Positions 8,776 to 23,082 are shown, counted from the first letter of the stretch. The stretch is DNA of 64,000 nucleotides from Cervus elaphus (GCF_910594005.1 NC_057835.1:43486001-43550000); one strand, 5' to 3'. Translations and numbers: made by a program. Notes: a model not told the origin generated them from the letters alone.

Positions 8776-11700
8776 CATTGAGTGGGCTACTGTGTGATAC
8801 ACAGGCTACTATTATGTTCATTAAAAAGTATGCAAGTTCACTTTACTAAGTATGCAATTTTTATTATTCATTAAGAGTAGGTTTCCTTTTTTAAAAAATT
8901 AGCATGAAAATCAATTATCTGAAATCTAATCAACAGTATGTAATCTCTACATTCCAGAATTTTTCAATTTCTAAATTTTAAACATATATTCATAAAGCAT
9001 GGATAAATAAGTTCTACTCCCTAGTTCTTTTAAAGTTAGTTTTACTACATAACTTTTATAATGCAGTGTTTTGGGGTTTTTGTTTTTTTAATCTGGATAT
9101 TTGCACAACCTGCTCAGAATAAAGACATGGAAGAAATGGCCACTGAGAGATCTAGGACTTTGAAATTTCCCATAGAAAACAAACAAAACAATATAATTCT
9201 TACATTTGTAACAACTGTTGAAGTGTTTCATTATGCTGAATTATTTAAAGACTATTAGCTATATTAATACCAAATCATTCTTGCATTGAACTTACAATTT
9301 AACAGTTGGTTAGGGAAAAGCCATGTAGAATTGAATAGACTAACCCACACGTTTTATTAATAATAACAGAAGTAATGGAACAATGAAATACATATCCATA
9401 AGAAGATATCACATGCCATTTACTAAGTTTTGTACACCTGAGAAAATGTTAATATAAATAATTGTTATGTTAAAAATATAGCCAAACATGTCTGCAGGTT
9501 TTAAGCTGTCTAATGTAATTCTACATTCTCAGTGAATAATGTTTAACATTTGAACCAAAAACAGTTTGGCACGAATAATTAAAGGCTTAAGTTAAATACA
9601 TAGACAGTCATTTAAATTTAGATCTGCAATAACATTTACTATTATTCTCCAAGGCTTTGACTGCTTGACAGAAACAAAGTACTCTGGGATTAATTTCAAG
9701 AAATGGTGCCAACTGTGCCGCAATTTGCTGTAATTAAGACATGAAAGAACACTAAATATTCAGATTAAAAGAAGCATGATGGAGCATGATAGAAAGTCAA
9801 GGTGTGGCAGAGAGCCAAAAAAAAAAAAAAAAAGACACAGCCAGGAATACCATATTGATGGATATGAAAACAGCACCAGTAAAGGTTGGTGAATTTTCTT
9901 TTAAGGAAGCACATCATTTTAGTCTTAGATTACTTTTTATACCTTTCTTCACTCAAATTTAAAGCTGAGACCTGGTGTGTTAGAAAGATAATAAAATTGA
10001 AAGAGAAAGTGACAAACATTGTGTCCTTCTATTAGTTTAAGTGATGTGGAGAAGTCATTAGGAGGGTATCATAATTATCTTTATGGTGAAGGAATTTCCC
10101 TGTGTGTTACATTAGTGTAGTTTGCTTTAGAGCTAAATGAAAAAGCCACATAGGTGTTAACTACAAGAGATTAAATACACTTTCTGTGTTCATTAAACTC
10201 CCCTTTACAATTAAAGGGAAAGAATTCATTTTGATCTAACAAGTCTCCCTTTTAATTCCCTAAGAATCATGAGAAATATTATTCTTTAGCCTTGGAACAT
10301 TTATGTATTAACACTTCATTTAGAATAATGGTGGGTGAATCTTCTCCCCAACTGACTTTTTACTTTTTTTTTCTTTTCCTTTTTTGGAAGTCCCTTTAAG
10401 GTTTTGATCCTAGAAAAGAAGTGGATACTTGACCCAGTTGCTAATGAGGGGTTGAATAATCTCTAGTATCCTATAGCTCGAAATAGCAGGATGGCAGTGT
10501 AAAAGGTCCATCATAAAAGGCAATACGTAAAAAAAAAAAAAAAAAGACTTGGTAAGAAAGTCAGAAGCTGGTCTCCTGCAAGCACATGAAGCCATCAAAG
10601 TCAAAGTGGGTGATGGGGAGGCACCTGGACAGTGTGGTCAAGAGACTGAAAGAAAATCCAGAATCTACAAGGAGGGAAGCCTTAGCAAGATCAATCTTCC
10701 TCGTCAGAGCAGGTCTGCAGCAGCCACATGGGGACATGCAGAGTCTGCAGAGAGCAGGGCTTTGTGAGAGAAACCAATGTACCCCAAATTGTGAACTTCA
10801 CCAGAATGGAAATCTGTTCAGCCTGACAAAAGAGAATTTCCTGTTCCAGGTATATGATTAAGGCTCGAAATAGAAAATGTGGATCTTTTCAGGCTTTGAA
10901 GATGCTGCGAAGAGTCAGCATCTTTCGGAGAACCATAAAAATAAAACTGAGTTGTTTCCCTATATAGAAATCTTTGCAGAAAATGTATGATGTCTTTTGA
11001 ATACAGACTTTTTATCTTAGCTTTTCCCCTTGATGTTGCAAAAATCTTCATTTGGGAATATAAAGCTTGTAATAAAGGGTTTATTATATAGTGCTCTGAA
11101 GCAGTTCAAATTGATATTCTGTTTAGAATCTTACTATTCTAACAAAAAAAAAAGGTAGTTGAAGAGACATCAAAGAATTTCATAGGCACTAGTATTTACA
11201 TAACTTAGATAAGATAGAAATAAGATAATTCATTTCATAGCAAAAATAAGTCATTGGTATTACTTGTAATCTATGACACATAATATTCACACAACATTGA
11301 ATCTCTATAGTTAAAAGTCTGTAAGTTTGCTAGGTTTTTTTTTTTTTTTTTCCATATAAATGGATAGTATGAAGCTATGAGAATTATTATTGTTATTATT
11401 ACCTGTGGGCTGTTGTTTGACTAAAGTTTGTGGTGTAATACTTTTATAAACTAGAATATGAATGAAGTCGTTGGGTACATAATAGAGAGTCATCGTCAGC
11501 CCCTTAATTTTTCCTTCTACTATTCACAACGTTTCCAAATACGTGTTTCAGGATAAAACCCCCTAGAGGTCTCCTGCAAATTCTTTTTCAATACAACCAG
11601 ATCATTGCAGATAATTGTATTACACAGTGTATCGATCCAAAATCGTTGTGCACCGGAAACATCTGAAAAAACATGATTATAGCTTTCTGTTTATTGTTCG

Positions 11701-14166
11701 TACATCATATAAGCAGGCTTTTGTGTGAATCACCTGTAAAAAACGCAAGGTGGAAACATCAGAGAAATTACCTCTTTACAAGAATCTATTGATCACTTTA
11801 AATCAAAGAAGTATGTTTGACATAAGATTACCTGCCAGTTTGAACATTAGGTACACTATGTTATAGCCTGGGGCAGTTGTAAGTCTGACAAAGGGATTGT
11901 AAATAAAGCATGCAGCTGCGAGTGCCTCTGGCTTGGGATCAACTCCAGCTCAAGTCCAAGGCATAGGTAAACTTAAAATAATTTACCCCTTTTTAACCAG
12001 CATATAATGAATTAGAATAGACTCTTAGGAGAACCGTGAGGCATAAATCTCTTAGTCATTTTGAAATGGCAAACTTCATAGAAAATTCACAACATGCACA
12101 GTTGATAAAAGGTCTTTTTTGCACATATGCCATAAGTTGACTCTAGTAGTCTAGAAGTCAGTCTATTGGTACAAGTAGGTTCTTCAAACAAGAAACTTCC
12201 TGAAACAATGTGATATCTACAATCTTTTGTAGATAGCTTGATTGCTCAAAGTCAGGGTCATCAACCTCTCAATTTCAATATCAGAAAATTCTCCTTAAAC
12301 TTATCTAAAAAGTTTTGGTGCAGTTTTTTTTTTTTTGGATAAGAAATACATATATTGTGAAAGGTGAAAAAGCTTATAAAATGAAATATCATACTTTATG
12401 GAACTACATATACAATGTTAAAAATCTATCACTATAAAAATATTGATTATTTTCACTTGATGACTTGACTATAGTTTTTTATTGGTCAAGATCAAGGAAA
12501 GCTAAAGTGCCTTTATATATACTTTAAGCTTGAAGGATTTTTTTTTAAATTTTGAAATCAAGCTTGTAAGTTTTTTATTGGATTTTTTCCCTGCATGCTT
12601 TAACATATATTGAAATTATTAAACATTTAGCTCATTTGTTCAGAGAGATTTCGATGTATTTGAAATTTAATAAAGATGAGCTCTGGGTGATGCATTCTTC
12701 CTTGTTAAATATTTAGCTGTTTGTGTTAGCTCTCTGGTTTCCTGAGGCACAAATTTAAACTGTTAATATAGAGCAGGTTTAAGCTATAAAAATAGTAGAT
12801 GCCATAATTTCTTCTGGGGCAAACTGGTCATTTTGAATATTTGCAAGAAAACAAAGGAAACATGTGTGTATATATTTATTAAAATATAAGCACACAGTTG
12901 TTTATATATAATATATAATCTTAAAAAAATCTATAAATGAGAAATGGAGGATCAAATATTCTTAGATCTAATTTATAAAGGAGACATCATTCAACTTCAA
13001 AGATGAGTGATAAATGCAGAATATTTATATGAGTCTCTTCTTTATGAGGTTGACTGTAAAAGATACCTCTGATGTAAGACTGTAATACTGTGGTTTCCAA
13101 CTTTACTGAAGCTTAAAATAAACACCATTTTTGGACATAAAATGAGAATCATTAAAAGGGAAGATGCTCTTTTTATAAAAATCTGATCTTCTCTATTTCT
13201 ATTTCTATTTTTATTGATTTGGAGATACTAAAAAGCATTTTTTTTTTTCTTCAGTTGGATTGCAAGACTGAAATTACTAATTTTCGTAAAATATCATGAT
13301 CTTTAATGCAAATGATTATAAATCCAGTTATATTTAAGAATACTTCTAAAAAGATACTTTTAAAATAATGCAAATAAACAAATCCAAACATATGATTAAA
13401 AATAAAATTTAAAACCTGATAACATTTGCAATTGATGATATGTATTTGAGCCAGTTGAAAAGAAAAAAAAAACAAAACAGATAAACATTTTTATAAAGGG
13501 GGAATAGTCGAATAAAATATACAGATATATATCTCTAAGAATACAGTCAACAAAGAACAAAGGAAAAATGTCTTTGTCTTAAATCACTTATTTTTTGAGA
13601 GCTTGAAGCATACCGCCTGTCTGCTTTGGTCTAATGAAAGAGTGCCATCTATTGGATGACCTTGAAAAAGTGTTTAAATTTCATAAATATTATACATGAA
13701 AATAAATCAGTGGAGAGTCATCATTTTGGCATAATTTATAATGTGTCAGTCTTTGTCTATGTGAATATATATACATATACCCAAGGCCTATGCTAAAGAA
13801 AGAACAAGAGAACTATACATTAATGTTATTTCATAATACACTTATATTGCAGCAAAATTTTTACAAATTATCTTGGGGAATTGTTGTCTGATGAAGACAT
13901 TTAAGTTTTTCATTCAAATGCTTTATAAATTCGAGTTTACTGACAAGCATCTTGTATTTCTTCATACATACCTTTGTTTACTTGTGCTTTAAATAAAGGA
14001 ATCTGAAAATGTGACTACACAAATTTGTATTTGGACAAGAAGGATCTGTTTAAATCTTTCTCAAAGTTGCATTGCATAAAATTTAAACCAAAAACAAAAG
14101 AAGAAAAAAAAAAAAAACAGATGAGCTTGGTTTTTTAAAAGGCAATGTTCTTGTTTTATCTTTCAG
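8776..14166. other. Long AT-rich non-coding stretch
   Basis: No supported gene. Homopolymers: A17 at about 9818-9834, A18 at about 10530, T14 at about 11335 and A14 at about 14104. A more GC-rich patch at 10550-10850 holds two overlapping short ORFs without family motifs. Several shallow AT-rich runs. I recognise no LINE or SINE here. Confidence 0.45.
10899..10924. repeat. Short perfect inverted repeat
   Basis: AAGATGCTG and CAGCATCTT form a 9-bp perfect stem around an 8-base loop. No function is implied; it could also be the relic of a small palindromic DNA element. Confidence 0.5.
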
Positions 14167-14354
14167 CCCAAGAACTTGCCAGTCAAGATGAAAAACTTCT
14201 TCTAATGGAATCCAGCTTTAAGGCTACTCAAGAGCAGCTAACAGCAAATAGCAGAAACAGTTCGCCAAGAACAGAACAGTAGAAAACCCCAGGCAGAGCC
14301 GAAGACAGTGACAGCAGGGCTTATTGCTTCTGAAGAAGAAAAAAATGATTACAA
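14167..14354 (+). pseudogene. Possible exon of a coiled-coil gene, frameshifted
   Basis: This 188-bp block has good splice signals: a T-rich tract ending TTTTATCTTTCAG just before it and GTGAGT just after it. From 14169 it encodes QELASQDEKLLLMESSFKAT and QEQLTAN, then reaches a stop at TAG. From 14248 a +1 frame reads IAETVRQEQNSRKPQAEPKT and continues to EEEKNDYK at the donor site. The two halves join with one small indel near 14240-14248. Composition (Glu/Gln/Lys/Leu-rich, no Pro in the first half) suggests a coiled coil. I cannot name the gene. The frameshift implies a dead or duplicated exon, unless it is an assembly error. Confidence 0.32.
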
Positions 14355-17300
14355 GTGAGTTGTTTTTCAGTCTTTCAGAAAGTTTTACTTTACAAACTGA
14401 AATCAAGTCAGTCCTTTTGACTTTAGTTGCTAAATGTTTAATTCTCTCTGTCTTGCAAAAGGTTATGTGTAAATATTCTAGCTTGTTCAATATATTGTTC
14501 TTTCCAAAATAGATAAACTTTCAGTCTGCAACATTTCTTAACTGAAATGGCACATGTTGAAAACGGTAACTGTCTTATTCCAGATTCTGAATAATGATGT
14601 GGCAGTCAACTTTCTTGTTAACTATCAAGAAATGTTCAAGGTAGGATTCAAGGGAAAGAGTACACTGTGTTTCTGTAGCACCTATCTGCCAATGGCATTC
14701 TCATCTTTCTCCTTTCAGAGTCCAAAGGTTACATATGGCTCTTGTTGCTTTTCTTTTTTGTTAAAGTAGCAGCTCTAAGCAAGACACTATTAAATTGGGA
14801 GACATTGAGAGTGGAAAATTTTTGATCAGACCATTGAGGCATGTAAGAAACTATGAAGAAAAGTAATAAAGACTTAGGTTGTTCTGAAACATTCATGAAA
14901 ACTGTCCTTAGTGAAGCATCTAGTATTTAATTTCTGTTTTTATTATCTAAATCTTTATGCAGTTACTTTATATCTCTGCAGTGTTTTCAGATTTTATCAT
15001 TGGCTATTCAAATAAATATTAGTTTCTTTTTTTATTTTAGTATTCTGATAATTAAGTATTCTATCGTCTGTGTCTTTTTTTCTGTATTCATTCTCTTAGT
15101 CTGTTTTCAAAAAACAAATAGAAAGTAGCATAGCCCAGATGAATCTCTCTGTCTCTCTCTTTCTGTTTGTAAAGAATTACACTTTACTCGCTGAACTTGC
15201 TTGAATCAAGTAATTGAAGTTAGATAAAGCATCCACACCTGAAGTTTTTTCCCCTGTCACTCACACCTTTGAACAAAGTCCTGCAGCCAGAAGTAAATTT
15301 GGCCTGTTTTATTTGATCTTAACTGCTCTTTGGAAGTCAAATTCTAAACTTATACTCCTTAATGCATATCTTGATATACCTAACAAGAGGATTTCAAAAT
15401 AATGCATATAGTAAACATTTCTTTCTTGATTTGTAGTTTATAGGGCACATAAAATATAAAAACAATTTTTTTTTGAAATTTATTTGTGAGTAATTTGTGT
15501 TTTAATTCAATGATTTAATATTACAAGGCACTAAAACAATTATAAAATCTAGGATAATATTTTGTGTGCTTCTAAATAAAATCAAACCCTATAATAAACA
15601 CCCTTTGCCATTCATGTACCTTTAGTCAGATGCCAGGACACACACAACAACAAAAAAAGACACATTTAACAAATATTAAAAGGTAGAAATTGGTACCAAG
15701 GATTAAAAGCATATTGGGCAAAATTTCTTTGGGAATGCATATAGTAATGTACTATTGTTATAAATATTATGGTGTCTTAAAAAAGCAAAATTATTTTAGG
15801 GGAATAATATGCCTAAGATATGTTTATAAAATAAGAAATATATAAAAATGATTGTGAACTAATGTAAAACTAATGATAGTATTTGATGTTAGCATATTGC
15901 TCTTAAAATAATGCCAACCTTTTTTCTATAGTTAAACAGTACTATAAAGGCACATTATTCAGTATGTCCACAAAAATATAATTTTTGATCTGAAAACTGA
16001 CATGCAGTGATCTGCTTTCAATCTTGAATTTTATAAGTAAATAGACAAGACAGTGATTCATCTAGTTAAATAATAATGAAAAATCAAACAAGTTCTATAT
16101 GTTTGATCTATATTTATCTATTTTATTTTCTAATACAGCTTCATCCTGAAATTAAGTATGATATTCTCTCTTAATATAAAACTGCTGTCAAGGTATACAG
16201 ATATCATCTAAGAGTATTTAAAATTGTAACCGCATGTTTTCAAATCTAACTATTTGAAATTGTTTTTAGCAATTAAATATCTTAAAAGTCATAAAATTAG
16301 AAATATTATTAAGACATAAGAAAATGTTATTAAAGTTTAAAAGGATTGATAAATGATCATAATCAAAACAGTGATGATTTCTTAGGAGGAACACATTTAT
16401 CTTTCTTTTCAAATATAGCCTCAACATAGATTGTCACAGGATATGAGTACATGTTACATATACGTGTCTATATGTTTTCCATAATACATGGAAAAATACA
16501 CTATTGTTTAAATGTCAAATAAAAATCAAAACCCTTTGACTTAGCAAACAAAATATTCTGTTTATTAGTTTTGATTTTTTTTTTTTTCCCCCACTCAATC
16601 GACAGGTGGCATGAATTGATCAAATTTACCAATTGGTTTGGTTTGGGGCCCTGCCAGACACCATTGGGTTTGCCAGTCAGAAGAAAGAAAGACCATGTTA
16701 GGTGTCATAAGGCATGAAAGTATTATAGTTAGTTCCCTTAACCTGTCATCCCTTTTTCTGAAAAACTCTTTGAATTTTGACTAGCAGATAGAGGAACAAA
16801 ATGTATGGGGGATAAATTTAAGGTTTTGAGTAGCTTCTAGAGTTTATAATCAACATAGAATCTTTCTGCAGAGAGCAGACAATCTCATGTAGAACAAAAC
16901 ATTCTGGGATTTTTATTTAGAAAAACAGCAACTCATTTTTGAAATTATAACTTTTTTATTTTACAAAAAATAGAAAAAATGGAATACCTCAAACATGATT
17001 TTTTAAAATGTGTTGGGATGAGTCATAAAAATAATAACTAGAATGTGTATTTTAAGGGATCTGCTACAATTTGAAATATTTGTCAGTCAGGGTCCTATAT
17101 GTATCTCTCTAACAGTGATAATGTATTCAAGTGACTGTTTGATAAGTTATCCCAAAGGTATTTCTTTCATTCATTTATGTTGGGAAACATTCAAAATTAA
17201 CCAGGTTGCTATATCACCTACGTCTATTATTAGAGTAAGTCATTTCTTAACTAAATGTGAAACAGTTAAAAAAGAAATGTGCACAAAACTTGGCAATCAA

Positions 17301-20300
17301 AAGGAAGATGTTTTTAACATTAAAAGGTGACCCGTAAGTTAGTTTCCATAGAGCTGAATTTTTAAAGAACGCATAGGATTTAGATTTTATTTTTCCCCTT
17401 CTCTTTTTGAAATAAATGTAGAGAACACACACCATATACTCAGTATAAGACTGTTACACTTGAAAGATTTGTTCTGAATGTCCAGTGGGAACCTGGAAAT
17501 CGTAATAATTTGTAGTATCGATTGAGTGAAGCTATGCAGCTGGGGCCTCCGGTGAATAGACAGGAATAGACATTTTATTGATTAACTTTTACAGTCATAT
17601 TTTCAAGACTCCACTGCAACATAATTTTCACTTCCCAGCTTTGTGTTGCTGCATCATGAAACTTGGATTCTTCTCTCTTAACATTTACCCACTTGAGGAA
17701 AAAAGTATGAAAGTATGGACTTGTCTTGCCAGGGTTGTGATCTACAGAGATGCAAAACTTTCTGGAAAAATGATTTATCTCAAGTGCCATTCCACTACAA
17801 ACGGTAGAAAGGAAGTAACTGGTTGTAACAGTTTTTGGAAATATCATGATGGCAACTATTTAGAATTAAAATTCTTATTTTTCTCCTTCTTTTCATATTC
17901 AGGAATCTTAAGTTTCCTACCCTAACTCCATACATGTAACTATCAAAATGAAATATCTTGTGATGGCTTTGCTTTCATTCACATGTACTTTACGTCTCAT
18001 TTAATGTAAGCCACAGGAAAAAAAAATTATTGTAATAATAGGCTAGAATTTAGTCTAAAATGAAAGCTGTTACATACTAAATCATTTTGGCCAATAATTC
18101 CAAAGTATGAATATGTGAATATAGACCTATTGGACATATGTGCTATTTCTCTAGTCCTATGAGAGTTTTTAAAATTATTTGAGTAGAAAAAGATTGTATT
18201 TGCACAGGTGAAAATCTTGCACATCTTCTCTATATAGTCATATGTTTATTTACCTCAGGTTCTTCTCTGCTTGCATTTTTGGCCTCTGAAACAAATTGCA
18301 GATTTTATACTCTCATTTACATACATGGAAATATTTCACTGCAATTTTATGTAAGAGTTGATGACAGAGATATTTAGACATTAGATTGGATTTTAAAACG
18401 GGATTAAAAAAGATGACATCGATTTCTTTTTTTAACTCATATCTGCATTTCTTTTATTTATGACTTTGAAAAATCTAATATAAGTATAAATTGATCCAAA
18501 GATAAAATTCAGGAGCCTCATGTGACCACCCAGAGTCATGAAATATAACTAAATTAGACCAAAAATTTAGCACAAGCTTTAATAGTTATGCAAGATAATT
18601 CATATTCCTTAATGTTTGTGTCTCACATAGTTAATTTTAGGAATTTTATCTTTATTAAAATTCATGAATAATTAGTATGGAGTTTTGGTTATGAAATTCA
18701 TAATTTGAATTAAGAGGCATTTTAAGGTTCTAATTTACTTCTATCTCAATCTAAAGAAATGAGTAAAACATCCTATCTTAATAGAGTGTGAAACAAAATT
18801 TTTTTCTCATACTGAATATTCCTTTTTTTTTGATATTCAGTAAGCTTATAGATTTTTTCCTATTGATTTTCAGAAATACAAATATTGAGAATTTGCTTTG
18901 ATTTTTCTTCCAGGGAGTATTAATTTATCCTGTTAAAAGTCTTATAAACACTTTTATGTACAAAATATATATATAGATTGTGTTGGTTGAAGTTTCACAG
19001 TTATCACAATGAATATAGCACATTAATGTGTGTCTAGATTTTTCAGTTACTCATATATATATACAAAGCTGTGTTTTTTTCTTCTAATCTTCATTTATAA
19101 TGCAAAGATATTTGAATAAAATATCTATGGTTAATTCTTTCCTACTTCACATTGAAAGAATGGACAGAATAACATATAAAGAATACAAGTTATTTTATAA
19201 TATGCGTGGATCTTGAAAGACTCTTACCTCTGTAATCAACTAGGTGTTTTAAAATTATTTACCAAAATAAGGAATGCAATTAAGACAGATCTAGTAATAA
19301 ACATAAAATATGAAAAGTCTGAATTGAGATTGATTTCAGCATAATCCTGTAGAGGAATCCCCACTTATTGATCAATTTTAAAGCCCATGCATAGCACTTA
19401 GAAAGATAAAGTAAGCAAGGTCAGATAATCAAAGCATTTAAATAGTAAAAACAGCAACTGCCACTGTAGACTGCTAAAATAAATCCATAATACAAATTGC
19501 TTTAGCAAAAAGTGGATGAGCAGCTGATCTTCCTATTGAACTCTGATACTGTTCAGTGACCACACTGGGAAAAGGATTGGGAGAAATGCCTTAAAGATCA
19601 ATATTGAGTGAGATGTAGCAGGGATTCATTTTGAACATGAAAGCATTACAGGTGTGAGAGTATAGACATCTTCAGGAGAGATGCCATCAAGAGGAGATTG
19701 TTTAATACAGTTAAAAAATGCCATCTATGCCTGATGTTCCCAAACCACACTCACAGAAATGCTCTCTTAACTGTTTCAAGAGATTGAATGAAGTTTAAAA
19801 CAGCTCTCAACTTGAAAGTAGAGTACGTTGACTTTATACTAAAATAGTGGTACAACTACTTACCAAAGACAGTTAATATGTAAACTCATGTCACTAATAC
19901 ATATTTGAGATATCAAATAATTATATGATAGTGGTCTCCTGTCTTGTATAAATGTATATAAATTAATCATAGAATAAGGAAGAAATATTTTTTGGAATTT
20001 TGTGAAAATGTACTATCGTTGTGAGTTCCTTTTTGAAACTTGCCACAATTTGGGCAGTCTTATTTTTCATGAGTATTTGAATTCTATCAGCTAATTATAT
20101 TCTTGGCTGTAGAGAACAATTGGAATTTCCAGTATATAGATCTATGACCGACAGAATTAAGTTTAACAAACTTAACTATTCTTTTTATACAATTTGAGTT
20201 TAACTTCTACACTTAATGAGACATCTTCATGGCTATAATGAAGTTTCATGGGAAACTAAATATGCACTAGCATAAGTACGCACAGTGTTATTGCATTTTG

Positions 20301-20695
20301 GAATAAAGTGGTTCTTCAATAATGCAGTTGAATTGCTTCTTACCTTTTCTTCAGGTTCCCATAGGTGTCATCCTTATGTCATTATCTGTTTCCATAGCTT
20401 CTGAATTCATCTACATGCTCATTTCATGAATGGTACTGTATCTTGATATGTTAAGTACACCAAAAGGGTTTTCTGTACAGATATGTCTGTGGAATACCAT
20501 CACAGTCTCCTAATCTGACTATAGTATTTAGAGCCTTAAAATATTATTGACTGATGATTTTGCTTCATTTGCAAAAGCATTGCAATATTGAACTTCTCAA
20601 ATAAATAATATAAAACATTGAATTATTTTAATCTCTTTTCATCTGGAACAGAGAAGAAAGAATCTAAACAATGACTGGTTACAGACAGAATTTCA
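14355..20695. other. Long AT-rich non-coding stretch
   Basis: No supported gene. A short CT-rich run lies at about 15144-15166, a T/C run at about 16576-16592 and small AT runs near 18968 and 19053. A candidate 57-bp block at 14584-14640 between CAG and GTAGG is noted in the rejected list. No repeat family is recognised with confidence. Confidence 0.45.
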
Positions 20696-20935
20696 ACATC
20701 AAAATGATTAACATTTACACACTACTGAATATAAAATAATCAAGCAGACCCTACTGTATAGCACAGAGAACTCTACTCAATATTCTATAATAACCTATAT
20801 GGGAAAAATCTGAGAAATAATGGACATATGTATATGTATAACTGAATCACACTGTTGTACACCTGAAACTAATAGAACATTGTAAATCAACTATACTCCA
20901 ATATAAAGTAAAAATTAAATAAAAAAACTAAAAAT
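20696..20935 (+). mobile_element. L1 LINE 3' end, sense, 5'-truncated
   Basis: CTACTGTATAGCACAGAGAA, AATAACCTATATGGGAAAAA and GTACACCTGAAACTAATAGA, then TCAACTATACTCCAATATAA and an A-rich tail, are the 3' UTR of a ruminant/cetartiodactyl L1. Confidence 0.82.
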
Positions 20936-22463
20936 AAATTCTAACATGAGTCACAAGTATAAATAAATACTGTGATCAAATGTGGGAAAAAATAAGAAAA
21001 ATGAAATATAAAAATCAGGCTGAGGCTTAAAAGTTGCATAACTTAGGCTTAGTTTTCCTCATTCCTTTCTCGCCATAATGAATGGTTATTTACAACTATT
21101 GTAATCTCCATGTTTGCTGTATGAATTGCTGATAGCAGCAATTTTAATGGTAAAATTGTGGAACAATATTCATAGTTGTCAGAAAAAGGTCATTCTATTT
21201 GCATTCATTAGGAACCTGGAGGACTGCAGTGTGTGTTTCCTTTGGGATGTTGCAACTATTGATTTATATACAGCTGTAGGAAAAATTAATTAGGATTATA
21301 TTTCACTTATTACTGCAGGCTGTGTAATAAGAAAGAAAACCATTTTTTGGTTAGAAAGTTGAACTGAAAAACCTAACTGGAATCATTGTTTCTTAAATCA
21401 CAACTACTTTATCATAAAATTTTTCTTTTATAATCTGGTTAAAGGCTGAGTGCATTTATGGAAATTTAATTAGCACATTGAAAAATGAGTGTTTTAGTAT
21501 ATATCCTATGACAATAATTATAATTCAAATTAAGCCAAAGAGACATTTTCTCCTTGTTAATTGAACCTTTCCTTTCTTTAAGCAAAATCCATGTATACTT
21601 GTCTACTGTGAGTTTGCAGGCACTGAGACATTATTGACAAAAGAAGTAAATCAAAAACTAAACAGAGACCAAGATCAGGTGAATTCTCAAGGTGAAGAAA
21701 CAGATTCCAGAGTCGAAAGCTTAGAAGTATAACAAATGAGAAAGAAGTCTTCTTAATTTTTACATTTTCAGTCTAAACCTGCTTATAACTAAGTTCTCCT
21801 GTGAATTTAATATATCAAATAAATATGATGTATTTATATTTGAGAATATGTTACATTGATAATACCCTGTTAGTGTGATAATATCAGATTTCAGATTATT
21901 TGAAAAATATATTTGTCTCCTTTCTGTGAACACCCTGCATACTCCAAGTGAAAAAAAAATTGAATTCAGTTCTCCACATTGTTTATACGTGACACATGTT
22001 TGAGATTAATCAAATTGTAGTCACTTCTAATTAACAGCAGAGAATAATTTCGAAATGGGGCAGAACCAGATGACAAAAAATAGTTTGTGTGTGTTTAAGA
22101 CATACTTTATGAATGGAAACACATGCTCATTGTGATGTTTCTAACTTGAAATTTTTATTAACTCAGCTATCATCTTTTAGATGCATCACATTTTCAGAGA
22201 AACCCACTGCCTGGCCTCTGGTGGACACTTAGGCATAGAATCAGCATTTAGGAAAAAGCCAAATCAAAGAGAGGTAACTTGATGCCCCTATAAAAGCTAA
22301 AACTAAAGTACAGTATCAAAATCCTTTCATATTATTGGAAGTTCTGGGTTTTACAAAAGGGACAGAGGTCAAAAGCAAAACAGTACAAATACAGGCTTCT
22401 TCTCTATATTGTACAGATTAGATGTTGTTTAAAATTAATGACTAGGATTGAAAATACACTACT
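20936..22463. other. Non-coding spacer around a possible exon
   Basis: Apart from the exon-like block at 21620-21756, nothing recognised. AT-rich. Confidence 0.45.
21620..21756 (+). pseudogene. Possible terminal exon of a coiled-coil gene
   Basis: After GAGTTTGCAG the plus strand reads GTETLLTKEVNQKLNRDQDQ, then VNSQGEETDSRVESLEV, stop TAA (21730-21732), then QMRKKSS and a second TAA. The sequence is hydrophilic and charged, resembling the fragment at 14167. The polypyrimidine tract before the AG is weak. It could be a last exon whose first TAA is a CAA-to-TAA change, or a chance open frame. Gene unknown. Confidence 0.22.
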
Positions 22464-22481
22464 TCCCTCTCTAAAACTTTT
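22464..22481. repeat. L1 target-site duplication, left copy
   Basis: TCCCTCTCTAAAACTTTT, repeated exactly at 23820-23837. Confidence 0.93.
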
Positions 22482-23082
22482 TTTTTTTTCCAGTGGGTTT
22501 TGTCATACATTGATATGAATCAGCCATGGATTTACATGTATTCCCAATCCCGATCCCCCCTCCCACCTCCCTCTCCACCCGATTCCTCTGGGTCTTCCCA
22601 GTGCACCAGGCCGGAGCACTTGTCTCATGCATCCCACCTGGGCTGGTGATCTGTTTCACCATAGATAGTATACATGCTGTTCTTTTGAAATATCCCACCC
22701 TCACATTCTCCCACAAAGTTCAAAAGTCTGTTCTGTATTTCTGTGTCTCTTTTTCTGTTTTGCATATAGGGTTATCGTTATCACCTTTCTAAATTCCATA
22801 TATATGTGTTAGTATGCTGTAATGTTCTTTATCTTTCTGGCTTACTTCACTCTGTATAATGGGCTCCAGCTTCATCCATCTCATTAGGACTGGTTCAAAT
22901 GAATTCTTTTTAATGGCTGAGTAATATTCCATGGTGTATATGTACCACAGCTTCCTTATCCATTCATCTGCTGATGGGCATCTAGGTTGCTTCCATGTCC
23001 TGGCTATTATAAACAGTGCTGCGATGAACATTGGGGTGCACGTGTCTCTTTCAGATCTGGTTTCCTCAGTGTGTATGCCCAG
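22482..23082 (-). mobile_element. Young L1, 3' segment (3' UTR and end of ORF2)
   Basis: Starts with the poly-T that follows the TSD, then the minus-strand L1 3' UTR (CAGTGGGTTTTGTCATACAT; CATGGATTTACATGTATTCC) and the C-terminal end of ORF2. The minus-strand frame 22789-23031 reads FIIARTWKQPRCPSADEWIR and ends IYGI. It stops at about 23082, where the strand of the L1 sequence flips. Confidence 0.95.

Noticed and set aside
14584..14640. 57-bp block between CAG and GTAGG reading ILNNDVAVNFLVNYQEMFK
   Set aside because: Splice-like ends, but joining it in phase to the exon candidate at 14167-14354 gives an immediate stop, and it is too short to support alone.
17043..17330. 95-codon ORF with a Lys-rich end
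   Set aside because: No splice context or family motif; a length expected by chance in AT-rich DNA.
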